Positions 46,773-55,626 of a DNA stretch of 64,000 bases are shown in pieces (the first letter of the stretch is position 1; each line of letters opens with the position of its first letter). A model generated the notes under the pieces. The model did no database searches and was not told the origin of the DNA. It saw nothing but the letters and a program-made list of their open reading frames with translations. A program made the translations under genes and the position numbers. Origin of the DNA: Methylonatrum kenyense (GTDB taxonomy: Bacteria; Pseudomonadota; Gammaproteobacteria; Nitrococcales; Aquisalimonadaceae); contig NZ_JALPKO010000001.1 in assembly GCF_023195885.1 (NCBI RefSeq), forward strand, positions 248,001-312,000, read 5' to 3'.

Positions 46773-47550
46773 GCAGCCACTCCTGTTCTTGCTCGTTGAT
46801 AAGGCTAGGGAAAAGGACTTCGATCACATCCCCCACCCGTTTGAAAACTACCCAGCCCTTGCGTGAGGCCTCCTCCGCAAGCTCGATGGCTTTGTCGCCT
46901 GGGCAATCGAGAAGCTTTATATATTCGGTGCGAAAGAGTTCCTGTCCTCGGGCTCCGTTCAGATATCCGAGCAAGAGTGCGTATGAAACACTCCCCGGTG
47001 TTGGCGTGGGATGGGCGCGAACTTTTTTCACTCTCCCGGTCAAGTGGCCAGACTTGGTCCAGCTTGAATTGATATTCTGAGCCGTTGATTTCAGAGTTGC
47101 CTTGCTGAACCGGCCGGGTTCCTGGCTGTCGATAAATCCTTCCAGGGACTCCCTGTTAATCACTGTCCCCTCCGGAAACTTCAAGATAAAGGGTGCTGTC
47201 GAGCGAAAGATGGAGTCCCGAGCATAGGCGCACAGAACGGCCAGCAGTGGTCGCCCTGCCTCATCTCGCTTCCAAAAATGCCGGAGAGCGCGAAATAAAA
47301 TGTGGGCGGTATCCAGAGAATAGAGTTCCGCCAGGTGACGGTAGGTCAACCTTCGGGTTTTTCCCGAGCGTTTGGCCAGGCAGTTGTCCTCTTCGACAGC
47401 CCGCAGGTAGTCATCTTTCGAGGCATCTTCGCGGTCGACATAGCCAAAGAGCGTTGCCAGCTCGTCGAGCATCATGGTTCGAGCGCTATGGACTCCTGCC
47501 CGATCGAAACCGAATCCAAATTTTTCGCGGCACTTATCATTATTTTCCAT
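46759..47550 (-). CDS. brxA: BrxA (DUF1819) of BREX type 1
   Basis: First gene of the BREX operon, 263 residues from ATG 47550 (MENNDKCREKFGFGFDRAGV). DUF1819 blocks seen are TMMLDELATLF, LTYRHLAELYSLD, FRALRHFWKRDE, NINSSWTKSGHLTGR and LLGYLNGARGQELF. Known BrxA structures resemble NusB and bind DNA. The AT-rich 146 bp upstream hold the only clear promoter region of the operon. Confidence 0.95.
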   Translation of the reverse strand: MENNDKCREKFGFGFDRAGVHSARTMMLDELATLFGYVDREDASKDDYLRAVEEDNCLAKRSGKTRRLTYRHLAELYSLDTAHILFRALRHFWKRDEAGRPLLAVLCAYARDSIFRSTAPFILKFPEGTVINRESLEGFIDSQEPGRFSKATLKSTAQNINSSWTKSGHLTGRVKKVRAHPTPTPGSVSYALLLGYLNGARGQELFRTEYIKLLDCPGDKAIELAEEASRKGWVVFKRVGDVIEVLFPSLINEQEQEWLREQG

Positions 47551-47588
47551 TAATCAATTAAAGACTCATTATTTTTCAAAAGGGAAAA

Positions 47589-47594
47589 ATTATA
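47589..47594 (-). promoter_or_regulatory. Candidate -10 box of the BREX operon promoter
   Basis: On the minus strand TATAAT lies 39 bp before the brxA ATG in a markedly AT-rich stretch. No good -35 hexamer sits 16-18 bp upstream; a TTGACG further up (47645-47650) would need another -10. The region 47551-47696 is the only upstream gap of the operon, so a promoter is expected here. Confidence 0.4.
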
Positions 47595-47696
47595 CATGCT
47601 TATTTCTCCCACGAAACAGGTTCAGAAAAGATTCTTTTAGCCCCCGTCAATACGTCTTTCCCGATTTCCGGCTAAATTTCTGGTTCCCGATATAAG

Positions 47697-50600
47697 CTAG
47701 ACAGGCGCAAGCCGAATCGTCCAGCGCTGCAGCGTCTCAGTCGGGATATCCGACCGTTCAAGCAGGGAAAGCAACTCTTCCTGCCTCGGCTGTCCGAACA
47801 CCACCCTGTACGCAGCCAGCTGATGTTTCAATCGGCGAAATGCCTCGACCTCCTGCGTGAACGGCAGGGTCGGGACGTGCCTCTCGACTTTGTGCGGGCC
47901 CGGGCTGATCCAGAATGGCACCAGGTCACTCACCGCTCGCTGCCTGGCATCGTCATCGGCGATCACGAAAAGCCTTGCCCACAGGTCATCCTTCAGAGCC
48001 CAAGACGTGAGGGCAGCATCGCAGAATCGCGCGGCAACATTGCGCCGCACTGCGTGCCCCTTGTACCGGTGGATACGCCCTTCGCGCTGCTCCATGTCAA
48101 CGGGATTTCCTGGCAGGTTCCAGTGCACCAGTTGATGGCACCAGGGGTGGAAGTCCAGGCCCTCCTGGCCGACGGACGTCGAGGTGAGCACGAACGGACG
48201 GAACGGGCTGTTGAAGGCCTTGCGTAACGAATCCTGCGTCACGACACCCTCTTCACCGCGTGTGGCACCGAACCGCTGCGCCAATGTCGCCCGAACCCGA
48301 AGCTCCTCGACATTGATGTTGGACGCCGACTCCTTCTCGAAAAACTGGACATGGACCCGGGAAGGACGCGGTTCGATGCAGCTCGACAAACCCTGGACGC
48401 ACTGCATAGCAACCTCTCCGGGATCGGCCTGTTCCGACCAGGCATGTTGTTCCCAGAGCAGATGCCAGGCCTCATCAATGACCGCCTGCAAATTTCCGTC
48501 CTCGCAGTAGGCGAGGACCCGTCGCCAGTAAACGCCCTCTTCCTGCTCGGTGCCCGAGCCGTAAAGGCCTTCGAGCAGGGAAATCACTGCCGGACGATTG
48601 AAGAGGTTCCAGAACGCCTGCGCCAACTGGGTGGCGCGCGCTCGGCGTTCGTCATCCGGAAGGCCGGCGGAGCCAAGGGTCCTTGTCGCGATGACACCCG
48701 GCGCGCCCAGAGCCACATCGGTCATCAGATCGACCAAGCCGTCCGGCTGTCGTCCGAGCGGATTCCGCTCAAGATCCATCTCGAGCTTAAGGTCTTGCAT
48801 GTATCGGGGGAAAGTATCGGGGTTCGGGCGACCAACCTGATCGTCCTTTTTGTCACGCCATTGATCCAGGAATCTGCCGAGACCCGAATCAATGATGAGC
48901 GGCGCAAGGTACTCCCAACGATTGTCGACCGGCGCCTCGGGTGAAACACTCTGAGCAGCCTTCTGCAGAAGATCGGCGACTCGGGAACGTACCCATTGCC
49001 GCCGATCCTCACCGGCTGGCGCCCTCAGCGGATGGGCCTCATCCGCCAGCGTCACGCAAGGGAACAACAGCAAAAGCAAACGATGCCTGGAGCGCGTGCC
49101 TTCATGGTCTGTCAGGCGCAGCAGGGGTGGGCGTTGTCTGGACGGCTCGTCATAGCTGGCGAGGCGGCCGCCCATCATCCGGCGCTCCGCCTCGTAACTG
49201 AGCACCGCGCTGACTACATCCGGCACCACATTCCAAGCAGAGAACAGTAGGGTCTTGGTGCGCTTCTCCTGGCCCGCGTAGGGACCACCCAAATCCCAAT
49301 AGGGAATGGACGGTGGCATCCACAGGAGTTTCCAGAGCCCGGTATCCAGCAAGTCCGAAACCAGGGTCCGCAATTTCGCGTTCTGCGGCGCCAGGGATGC
49401 CCATCTGGCCAGGGCACCCCGGTTCAGAAAGGCCCCGTTGTGCCTTTCCAGCACCTTTGCCAGTCGATCGGGAGACAGCTCCAGGGTTTCCGTGACCCGC
49501 TGGTTGACCCGGTAGGACTGCATGAAATGCGGAAGGTATGGCGCAGCTTTCCAGTAAACCATCGGATCCTGGTCACCAACCGCCCGAAACCAGGCGTCGG
49601 CGGCCAGGTATTGCTGCACGTCCTCGACCTGCAGATCGAGACTGGGTGAACGGTCGGCGACCATGCCGTCACGTTCGTCACTGGCGTCAACCCGTTCGGT
49701 GCGGGCCATGATCCGTCGAAGCTCGATTTCCGCCTCGCGACGCGCTGCCTCGATGCCGTTGGGCTGGCCCGACGCCGCCCGCTTCAATTCCCGGCTGAAG
49801 CGGCTTAACGACGTCGAGAGAGAATCCAGGCGCTCCGGCACATGGCCCAGGAGGAAATCGCTGGTGGCGAGGAAGTCCGCGTAGTGGTCCTCCTCGCTCA
49901 GCTCGAGGTCGGCGGTAAACAGCTTGTAGGGTGTCGCCGAAAGCAGGAGTGTTCGAACCGGGTCGCCGGCGCCGTTCCGCGCCTGGAAAAGCGCCTGGGC
50001 CAACTCTGCTGCGGGATCGTTCTCTGCGACGTCGGGGCTGAGCAACTCCTTGAAACGCTGGAACTCGTCCAGGATCACCAGATCCGGCTGCAGGGCCTCC
50101 ACACACACTTCGGCGAGCAGTTGCCGCAGCTCGCTGATCAGGGCGTTCCGCTGGACCCTTGCTTCCGGCGGATAATAATCCCTGACCGACAGAAAATAAC
50201 GCTCGATACAGTCGTTCAACGACTGGACAAGTGCAACGGACTCCGCCAGGCGTTGACGGAAGCGATCGGCAATCTGTGGCTCCAGAGGGACCGGTTGTTT
50301 CACGGCTTCCCGCCAGCGCCCGCGACCGACATTACCCTGCAACAGGTTCATGAGCCCGGTACGCCTCTCGCAGACAGGCAAAAGCAGGTGGAACAGCAGC
50401 CTTCGCTCCCGCCACATGCCGCTGGATTGGCCCATGCTGAAGGACGTCGCCGGCGTGAAACTGACAAAGTTCACGCGCCCGTCGGCCAGGCCCGGTTGAC
50501 CCGGAACAGGCGCCAGTTCGCTGGCCAACATGGTGAGTCGCGTGGCAAGCGCGCGGGTGTTGGCGCTCTGTCCGGTCACCTGCAGCTTTGGCAGGTTGGC

Positions 50601-50852
50601 CCGCGCAATGCTCTGATTACTGCAGATGTAGACGATATCGATGCGGTCGGTTTCGTCCCACAGATAATCGAGCGCGCGGGCAATGACGCCCCGGGCAACA
50701 AGCGTTTTACCCAGGCCCACCTCATCGGCAACGAGAAAGCGGCCGGAGCTGTCCGGTGCGGTGAAAAGCCGGTCGAACGCGTGCTCGACAGTCCGCCGCT
50801 GAAAGGACTTGAGCGGCCGCATCACGGCTTCGGGATCGGGACGCTCCATCAT
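47697..50852 (-). CDS. SF2 helicase of the DUF6361-PLD-helicase defence module
   Basis: A 1051-residue SF2 DNA/RNA helicase or translocase. Residues 35-50 contain RFLVADEVGLGKT (motif I), the Walker B motif is ILDEFQRFK near 263, LLLSATPYKL (motif III) near 305, and the C-terminal RecA domain holds TSTSVGQEGLDFHPWC and QREGRIHRYKGH (motif VI) near 920. Long insertions separate the lobes. It overlaps the PLD gene (ATGATG; 4 bp) and is last in the operon. Helicase-PLD pairs are common in restriction-like systems such as DISARM and Mokosh. The 146 bp after it separate this unit from brxA. Confidence 0.88.
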   Translation of the reverse strand: MMERPDPEAVMRPLKSFQRRTVEHAFDRLFTAPDSSGRFLVADEVGLGKTLVARGVIARALDYLWDETDRIDIVYICSNQSIARANLPKLQVTGQSANTRALATRLTMLASELAPVPGQPGLADGRVNFVSFTPATSFSMGQSSGMWRERRLLFHLLLPVCERRTGLMNLLQGNVGRGRWREAVKQPVPLEPQIADRFRQRLAESVALVQSLNDCIERYFLSVRDYYPPEARVQRNALISELRQLLAEVCVEALQPDLVILDEFQRFKELLSPDVAENDPAAELAQALFQARNGAGDPVRTLLLSATPYKLFTADLELSEEDHYADFLATSDFLLGHVPERLDSLSTSLSRFSRELKRAASGQPNGIEAARREAEIELRRIMARTERVDASDERDGMVADRSPSLDLQVEDVQQYLAADAWFRAVGDQDPMVYWKAAPYLPHFMQSYRVNQRVTETLELSPDRLAKVLERHNGAFLNRGALARWASLAPQNAKLRTLVSDLLDTGLWKLLWMPPSIPYWDLGGPYAGQEKRTKTLLFSAWNVVPDVVSAVLSYEAERRMMGGRLASYDEPSRQRPPLLRLTDHEGTRSRHRLLLLLFPCVTLADEAHPLRAPAGEDRRQWVRSRVADLLQKAAQSVSPEAPVDNRWEYLAPLIIDSGLGRFLDQWRDKKDDQVGRPNPDTFPRYMQDLKLEMDLERNPLGRQPDGLVDLMTDVALGAPGVIATRTLGSAGLPDDERRARATQLAQAFWNLFNRPAVISLLEGLYGSGTEQEEGVYWRRVLAYCEDGNLQAVIDEAWHLLWEQHAWSEQADPGEVAMQCVQGLSSCIEPRPSRVHVQFFEKESASNINVEELRVRATLAQRFGATRGEEGVVTQDSLRKAFNSPFRPFVLTSTSVGQEGLDFHPWCHQLVHWNLPGNPVDMEQREGRIHRYKGHAVRRNVAARFCDAALTSWALKDDLWARLFVIADDDARQRAVSDLVPFWISPGPHKVERHVPTLPFTQEVEAFRRLKHQLAAYRVVFGQPRQEELLSLLERSDIPTETLQRWTIRLAPV

Positions 50853-52657
50853 CGGCGGCGCTGCTCCAGGGCCGCGTCGATCGCCTGCCAGATGCGTCGC
50901 AACTCCTCGGGCACGATGCTCTCTCCGTCATCATCGGCGGCCAGGTCCTGCATCAGTCGACGAACGGGATCGAGGCGATCCGGGTCGCGGGACGCCGCAC
51001 GCAGCAAGTCCTCCAGCACCGCCTGCTCGCTAAGACTCGACGACCAGGCGAACGGCCTGTCTGCGGCATCGCCGGAACCTGTCCAGTCCACAAGCCCCTC
51101 CAGACCGCCCAGCAGGGCACGAAGGAACTCAAGGAAACGCTCCGGCGTATCAATCAGCGTGCGCAGGATCCGCTGCAATCTGCCATCGGGAATGCCGTCG
51201 GCAGGCAGCTTGCGGACGAAGGTTACGTCGTCCACGTCCGCATCGACCGAAAAACGGAACGCGATAAACGTCGTCAGTCGTTCGACAGGAAGGATCCAGC
51301 TCGGCGCCGGCGATAATGCGGCGGCAAGCTCGCGGCATTGTTCGGCGGCGACGGTCACGGGCCAGACCGCAATTACGACGTCGCCGGACTCGGGAATCTG
51401 CCCGGCCAACTTGAGCTGCCAGCCGCTCTCCTGCTCCGTGCAGTCGACCGTCAGCTCCGCCTCCAGAATCGCAGCCTGCGCCGTCTGAAGGTTTCGCCTG
51501 GCGAGCTGTTGTTCAGCCGTGTCGGCGGCACCCTCTGAACGTGTGTACGGCATGCAGAGATTGGCAAACCCCTGGCCGAGAAAGCGGTCAATCCCGACAC
51601 CCTGCTTCGACTCACCATAGCCTTTCGCTCCCTCTGCCTCGGCCATGACCTCGACATTGCTGCCCCGAAAAGCGGCTGGCGTCAGATTGGCCGATCCGAC
51701 GAACCATCGCGCGCGATAGCCGTGCTCGAACACCATCAGCTTGGCGTGAAGCCCGGATGGTCGGCCGGCAGTATCGTCCTCCGGCTCCTCGAGGTCGCTA
51801 TCGATGAGCACGCGGATATCATTCCAGCCTTCAAGAGCAGCGTCCGGGAGTGCATCAAGCGCATCAGACCGGCCAACAAGAATCTTTTCCCGCGCACCGG
51901 TTTTCGCCAGCGCGTCCAGGGCGCCACGACCCACGAAGGGTGCCACAGCAAGAATGCGGCGAGCTTTCTCCATCGGCGCCCATAACCGGCCGTTGGTGTT
52001 GTCCGAGAGGCCCAGGGCATGAAACCGCAAGGCGCCCTTGAAGCCCTCCGGTGCGGGAAATTCAGTGTGACCCACATCTTCCGCCAGGGTCGCAAGGGTG
52101 GATTGCAGCTCGGCGGGCAATGCCTGTTCGGACAACCCCGGCAGGCGCCGCAAAAATGCTTTCAGCTCATCCGAGCCATCCACCATGCTGTCACCCGGGC
52201 TGGCGGTGCTCACCAGAGCAACATCCCAAGATCGGTCATAGGTGAGATTGCGCGACGCGATCGAGACACGGATCAGTGGCGGCCCATCGAAATCCGGAAG
52301 AAAACGCACGACCCAGGCTTTGGGGTGAAATGCGCCGCCGCCGGGCGCGCGGACAGGGTGGATACTCGGTTCAAGCGCCGCGTAAAGGTTTCCCGGGACC
52401 CGCGGTATCGCCATACCGGAGGCATCAACGAAGACCTGGACGCGGCTCGTTGCCTCGCGGAGTGCCTCCAGCAAATGCAGCGGTTCGCCAAGGAGTTCTT
52501 CGACACCGCCGTCCGCTTCCGCCAGAACCGCCAGCGGCAGTGCCAGAAGCACCTCGAGATCGAGGCTGTAGGTGGTCAGGACGGCAGTGTCCAGGCGATA
52601 TCCAGGTGGGGCGCGCAGGATGTCGATCGCGACGGAGCGTGTATCGGGAGACAACAT
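50849..52657 (-). CDS. Phospholipase-D-fold protein with two HKD-type motifs
   Basis: A 602-residue protein starting MLSPDTRSVAIDIL at an ATG that overlaps the DUF6361 stop (TGATG). Motif one is FHPKAWVVRF with SRNLT following, near residues 108-140; motif two is LHAKLMVFEHGY with GSANLTPAAF, near 302-325. PLD-fold proteins with two H-x-K motifs act as nucleases or lipases within one chain; with a helicase next door a DNA nuclease is the likelier role. The C-terminal 250 residues show no recognisable domain. Confidence 0.85.
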   Translation of the reverse strand: MLSPDTRSVAIDILRAPPGYRLDTAVLTTYSLDLEVLLALPLAVLAEADGGVEELLGEPLHLLEALREATSRVQVFVDASGMAIPRVPGNLYAALEPSIHPVRAPGGGAFHPKAWVVRFLPDFDGPPLIRVSIASRNLTYDRSWDVALVSTASPGDSMVDGSDELKAFLRRLPGLSEQALPAELQSTLATLAEDVGHTEFPAPEGFKGALRFHALGLSDNTNGRLWAPMEKARRILAVAPFVGRGALDALAKTGAREKILVGRSDALDALPDAALEGWNDIRVLIDSDLEEPEDDTAGRPSGLHAKLMVFEHGYRARWFVGSANLTPAAFRGSNVEVMAEAEGAKGYGESKQGVGIDRFLGQGFANLCMPYTRSEGAADTAEQQLARRNLQTAQAAILEAELTVDCTEQESGWQLKLAGQIPESGDVVIAVWPVTVAAEQCRELAAALSPAPSWILPVERLTTFIAFRFSVDADVDDVTFVRKLPADGIPDGRLQRILRTLIDTPERFLEFLRALLGGLEGLVDWTGSGDAADRPFAWSSSLSEQAVLEDLLRAASRDPDRLDPVRRLMQDLAADDDGESIVPEELRRIWQAIDAALEQRRR

Positions 52658-53889
52658 CAGGCCGCGAGCCCGTCTTGCAGGTCCATAAGCAGACGCCGGA
52701 CCTGAGACCAACGAAACCCCATGCGCCCGACCCCGGTTCGACCGGACCAGTCGAGCAATCGGTTCACATTCTTGACTCGCGCCCGCGCACCTTTCAGCGA
52801 GATTTCACGCCGCGTCAGCAAATCCCGCGCAGAATCGCTGTCGGCGATCCTTGCCGGCCCATTCTCAGCGACCTGCTCCGTCCACGTTTTGAGAAACGCC
52901 TTCTGCGGTGGACGAAGCCGAACACCCTGCCGGGCGGCCAGGGTCCACAGCGCCTCATGGTCAAACGATTCCTCGGCGGCCTCTACCTCCGCCCAGGTCG
53001 AAAGATCTTGACGATAGCTATCAATCAGATCGGCGTCCTTGCCGGTCTGCTGCCCCTGCAATGCCTGCCGCTTCTCGGCAAGCAAAAGGTTATAAAGCAA
53101 CGCCGCACCTTCCACGTGGAGCGAAAACCGACGGGCCAGCTCCACTGTCAACCGAATGTTAGGTGGCAGCTTCCAGGCTTCCGGCACATCCCATAGGTTG
53201 GCCGCACCGCGAATGCTCGGCGGTACCTGTGCCGCAAGCTGGCCCAGCAACGATCCCTGAACCCGGGTTTCCAGTGTTTGCTGGACGAACACGGCCTCCT
53301 CTCGCGTCAGGGCAAATGTTGTTTTCTCAAGGAAACCGGTCGGTGGCCGCGGAAGATGCAGGTGCCAGGTTGGCGTTTTCGTCCAGGTTAGCCCGGGATC
53401 ATCCGCCGCAGTCTGCTCGCGCTGGCTGGCAAGCCGACGAAAATGTCGGTGATACCAGCCCTGGCTCTGACCCGGCGCGAAGATTCCCCAGCGCGCGAGC
53501 GCGGCCCAGTAAACGCTGCTCGGGAGCCGCCGCAGTTCCTCATGCGCCTCGACACCAATAATCCCAGCGCCGCTAGGCTCGCGCGTCTTCAACGCGCCGA
53601 TCAAGCGAATCTCCAGCGCCCGCGCCTCGTCATCAACATTGGACAGCTTGCCCACCCGAGACTCGAGATGCTGATAAATCCAGGGGATAAAGAGCACATA
53701 CCGCAACCGGGTGTGCAGCACAGAGGTGCCCGGGAACAGGGTATCCGCCAGGAGGTCCCGAAGCGTGCCGAGACCGAGCTCATCGACCGTGCCTTTTTCC
53801 TTGAAAAGATCCAGGACCCGTCGAACCTTGTCCCGATCCGCCGACGTCAGGTCCAGCCATGTCAGTGTCGCACCGCTATGCAGAGTCAA
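52657..53889 (-). CDS. DUF6361 family protein, first gene of the defence module (TTG start)
   Basis: About 410 residues. Homologues, as I remember them, begin with a short segment like LTWLDLTSADRDKVRR, which places the start at the TTG at 53889 with AGGA nine bases upstream; the frame stays open to 53988 but that part lacks family character. Signatures: DELGLGTLRDLLADTLFPGTS, TRLRYVLFIPWIYQ, SSVYWAALARWGIF and a C-terminal KNVNRLLDWSGRTGVGRMGF. The enzymatic role is unknown to me. The order DUF6361-PLD-helicase matches, from memory and unverified, the three-gene Azaca (zacABC) defence system. A CGACA-N5-YGTCG palindrome lies 103 bp upstream. Confidence 0.82.
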   Translation of the reverse strand: MTLHSGATLTWLDLTSADRDKVRRVLDLFKEKGTVDELGLGTLRDLLADTLFPGTSVLHTRLRYVLFIPWIYQHLESRVGKLSNVDDEARALEIRLIGALKTREPSGAGIIGVEAHEELRRLPSSVYWAALARWGIFAPGQSQGWYHRHFRRLASQREQTAADDPGLTWTKTPTWHLHLPRPPTGFLEKTTFALTREEAVFVQQTLETRVQGSLLGQLAAQVPPSIRGAANLWDVPEAWKLPPNIRLTVELARRFSLHVEGAALLYNLLLAEKRQALQGQQTGKDADLIDSYRQDLSTWAEVEAAEESFDHEALWTLAARQGVRLRPPQKAFLKTWTEQVAENGPARIADSDSARDLLTRREISLKGARARVKNVNRLLDWSGRTGVGRMGFRWSQVRRLLMDLQDGLAA

Positions 53890-53991
53890 TTCGGATGGTC
53901 CTGAAATAATGAAACCGGGGATAGCGATAACACATTGCAGTCGACGAAATCCGGATGCTAGTTGGCGTCTCGATACATTGCAGGGCACAAG

Positions 53992-54006
53992 CGACAGATG
54001 GCGTCG
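53992..54006. promoter_or_regulatory. CGACA-N5-YGTCG palindrome, site 1 (before DUF6361 operon)
   Basis: CGACAGATGGCGTCG, 103 bp upstream of the DUF6361 start and between it and the HEPN gene stop. It shares 13 of 15 positions with the site at 63457-63471. Confidence 0.6.
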
Positions 54007-54053
54007 GAAGGTCGGACAGTATGCGGCAACTCAGTAGGGGCTAGGTCCGGCAG

Positions 54054-54701
54054 TCACCGCACGACTGGATAGGCAATCGGAACGTCGCGGCCATCCTCTG
54101 CAGCAATCATCAGCTCGGTAATTATCGGAACTAGCGAGGCCATGATCGCCGCGCCATCGCGAACTTGCTGGCGATTTACGCTGCTATTCCAGGTCGCGCC
54201 GCCATGGAGGAGCTGGTTGCGAAGCACATAAAGGCGGTCCAGAACGATGCGCAGTGTCTCGGCGGTGCGGTTATCCATCAGGTTCTGCAGGGCCATTTTC
54301 TTGTCGGCGTCAAACTTCCTTTTCCAGCCATCGGTCGAATCATGCTCGCGCATGGCCCGCCAGAAGGGTTCGAACACGAATTTGTTATCAATCAGCGTGC
54401 GGATGGGGCCTGAGAACCTCTCGAAAAGCATGGCGTGCAATCGCTGGCCTGGATCTGCCGCAGTCAGCGTCTGGAGAAACTGTGCGAACGTGGCGCGCTC
54501 GGTTTGCTCCTGGCTGAATTCCTGCGCATAGGCGGCGTTGAAGGCAATCCAGTGAAAGATGAACGCCGCGTCCGGGTCGTCCTCTTCCTGCTCGGCGCGT
54601 CTAATCCAACTTATCGCCCGATGCAACCTTGTCTGCTGATTTTCGCTTAGCCTATCGCTGGCTTCATAAAGCTGTTGCTGGAGTCCCTCAGCATTCGACA
54701 C
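54054..54701 (-). CDS. HEPN domain protein
   Basis: A 215-residue helical protein. The GTG at 54701 (VSNAEGLQQQLYEASDRL) has AAGGAG seven bases upstream. The C-terminal half carries the HEPN ribonuclease motif in VLRNQLLHGGATWNSSVNR (R161, N162, H166), as in Apea-like HEPN proteins, and FHWIAFNAAYAQEF is typical of that group. HEPN proteins are RNases of toxin or defence systems; no nucleotidyltransferase or Cas partner is adjacent. It is on the same strand as, and 164 bp upstream of, the DUF6361 operon, so it may be part of it or separate. Confidence 0.8.
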   Translation of the reverse strand: MSNAEGLQQQLYEASDRLSENQQTRLHRAISWIRRAEQEEDDPDAAFIFHWIAFNAAYAQEFSQEQTERATFAQFLQTLTAADPGQRLHAMLFERFSGPIRTLIDNKFVFEPFWRAMREHDSTDGWKRKFDADKKMALQNLMDNRTAETLRIVLDRLYVLRNQLLHGGATWNSSVNRQQVRDGAAIMASLVPIITELMIAAEDGRDVPIAYPVVR

Positions 54702-55054
54702 GGCGCAACTCCTTATGCAGCGGGCCGGAAATATTATCCGCCCAAGGGGGCCAGCCTTGCGCTGGCATTCTCATCCGACGTTGCGATGCCCCGCGACACC
54801 CCGCCGTTGTCTGTACAAATTGACCGTATCACCGTCGCCGACGACGAGATAGCCGGGCCGATACCGGGCCATGTAGGCGATTAGACGGTTGATGACGACA
54901 GCTTTCACGCGGAACGGCTGCCGGGTTCGGCCAATATCTTCTTAGACCTCCGGCTTTACTTACATGACACCAACGTGCCATCCGTTTACGACAAGAAATG
55001 TCGCAGGGCGGTTAGATGCTTAGGTCGGCGCCTGAGCAATCGAGGAGTGCCTGC
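54702..55054. other. 353-bp intergenic region with one palindromic site
   Basis: No gene is well supported. A 45-codon minus-strand frame from a GTG at 54908 to 54771 reads VKAVVINRLIAYMARY and looks protein-like, but has no ribosome binding site and could be a gene remnant. The CGACA-N5-TGTCG site at 54989-55003 lies 52 bp before the next gene. Confidence 0.45.
54989..55003. promoter_or_regulatory. CGACA-N5-TGTCG palindrome, site 2 (before the 55055 gene)
   Basis: CGACAAGAAATGTCG has perfect 5-bp arms and a 5-bp spacer. It lies 52 bp before the ATG at 55055, within repressor range. Confidence 0.65.
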
Positions 55055-55432
55055 ATGGCAGTCTTGCTTGAAATGATTAACGTTCTGATCCCGGTCCGGG
55101 TGATCGAGCAGAAATATCCCGGAGGCTGGGGAGCGTGGCGGGAGGAGCGACCACCGCATTGGCATGACGCCAATTTGGCCCGTTACGGTGCGATGTCCGG
55201 CTTTGACGTCGAGTTGATGCTGCAGGACTGGCACCAGGTTGGCCTGCTACGGCCGGGCCGTCGCGGCGGGCGAACGGTGTTCCGGGACTATTGCGTGCTT
55301 GCCGGTTATACGGGTTCTCTGAGGTACCCCTGTGACTGGCTCGAGGTGAGCGATTGCGGCGCCTTTGCCTGGCATAGCGGTCATCCTGTGGGTTCGGTGA
55401 TCGGTCCAGAGGGACCGATTCGCCTGGATTAG
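55055..55432 (+). CDS. Small conserved hypothetical protein
   Basis: A 125-residue soluble protein, MAVLLEMINVLIPVRVIEQKY at the start, with GAGGAG eight bases before the ATG. Sequences starting in the same way (MAVLIEAISV-type, followed by a KYPGGW block and a CDWLE motif) recur in proteobacterial genomes in my memory, without an assigned function. The CDWLEVSDCGAFAWHSG segment is the most conserved-looking part. It has its own CGACA-N5-TGTCG site upstream, which links it to the other units listed here. Confidence 0.7.
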   Translation: MAVLLEMINVLIPVRVIEQKYPGGWGAWREERPPHWHDANLARYGAMSGFDVELMLQDWHQVGLLRPGRRGGRTVFRDYCVLAGYTGSLRYPCDWLEVSDCGAFAWHSGHPVGSVIGPEGPIRLD

Positions 55433-55488
55433 AAGGGATCGGCCAGTCGTTTCTGCACACGATATCCGTCGCCCCAGCCGACGCCGTC

Positions 55489-55503
55489 CGACATGCGTTG
55501 TCG
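55489..55503. promoter_or_regulatory. CGACA-N5-TGTCG palindrome, site 3
   Basis: CGACATGCGTTGTCG has perfect 5-bp arms and a 5-bp spacer. It lies 49 bp before the ATG at 55552, the same distance as site 2 from its gene. Confidence 0.6.
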
Positions 55504-55551
55504 CCATGCCGAACCACGCTGTTGATCTTCGTCCGGTTACGGGAGAAAAAC

Positions 55552-55626
55552 ATGACGCAGACGCAAAGCGATGAGGCGCCGCCGCACGATCCAAGGCAAA
55601 CCAAGACTTCGCACCGAATTCGATGA
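55552..55626 (+). pseudogene. Short frame, probable remnant of a regulated gene
   Basis: GGGAGAAAAAC precedes an ATG that opens MTQTQSDEAPPHDPRQTK and stops after 24 codons. In the +1 frame reading continues as EFDDSFRFPLTVPHHAST for about 30 codons, which suggests a frameshifted small gene. A palindromic site sits 49 bp upstream as for the intact 55055 gene. It could also be a genuine short peptide gene. Confidence 0.25.
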
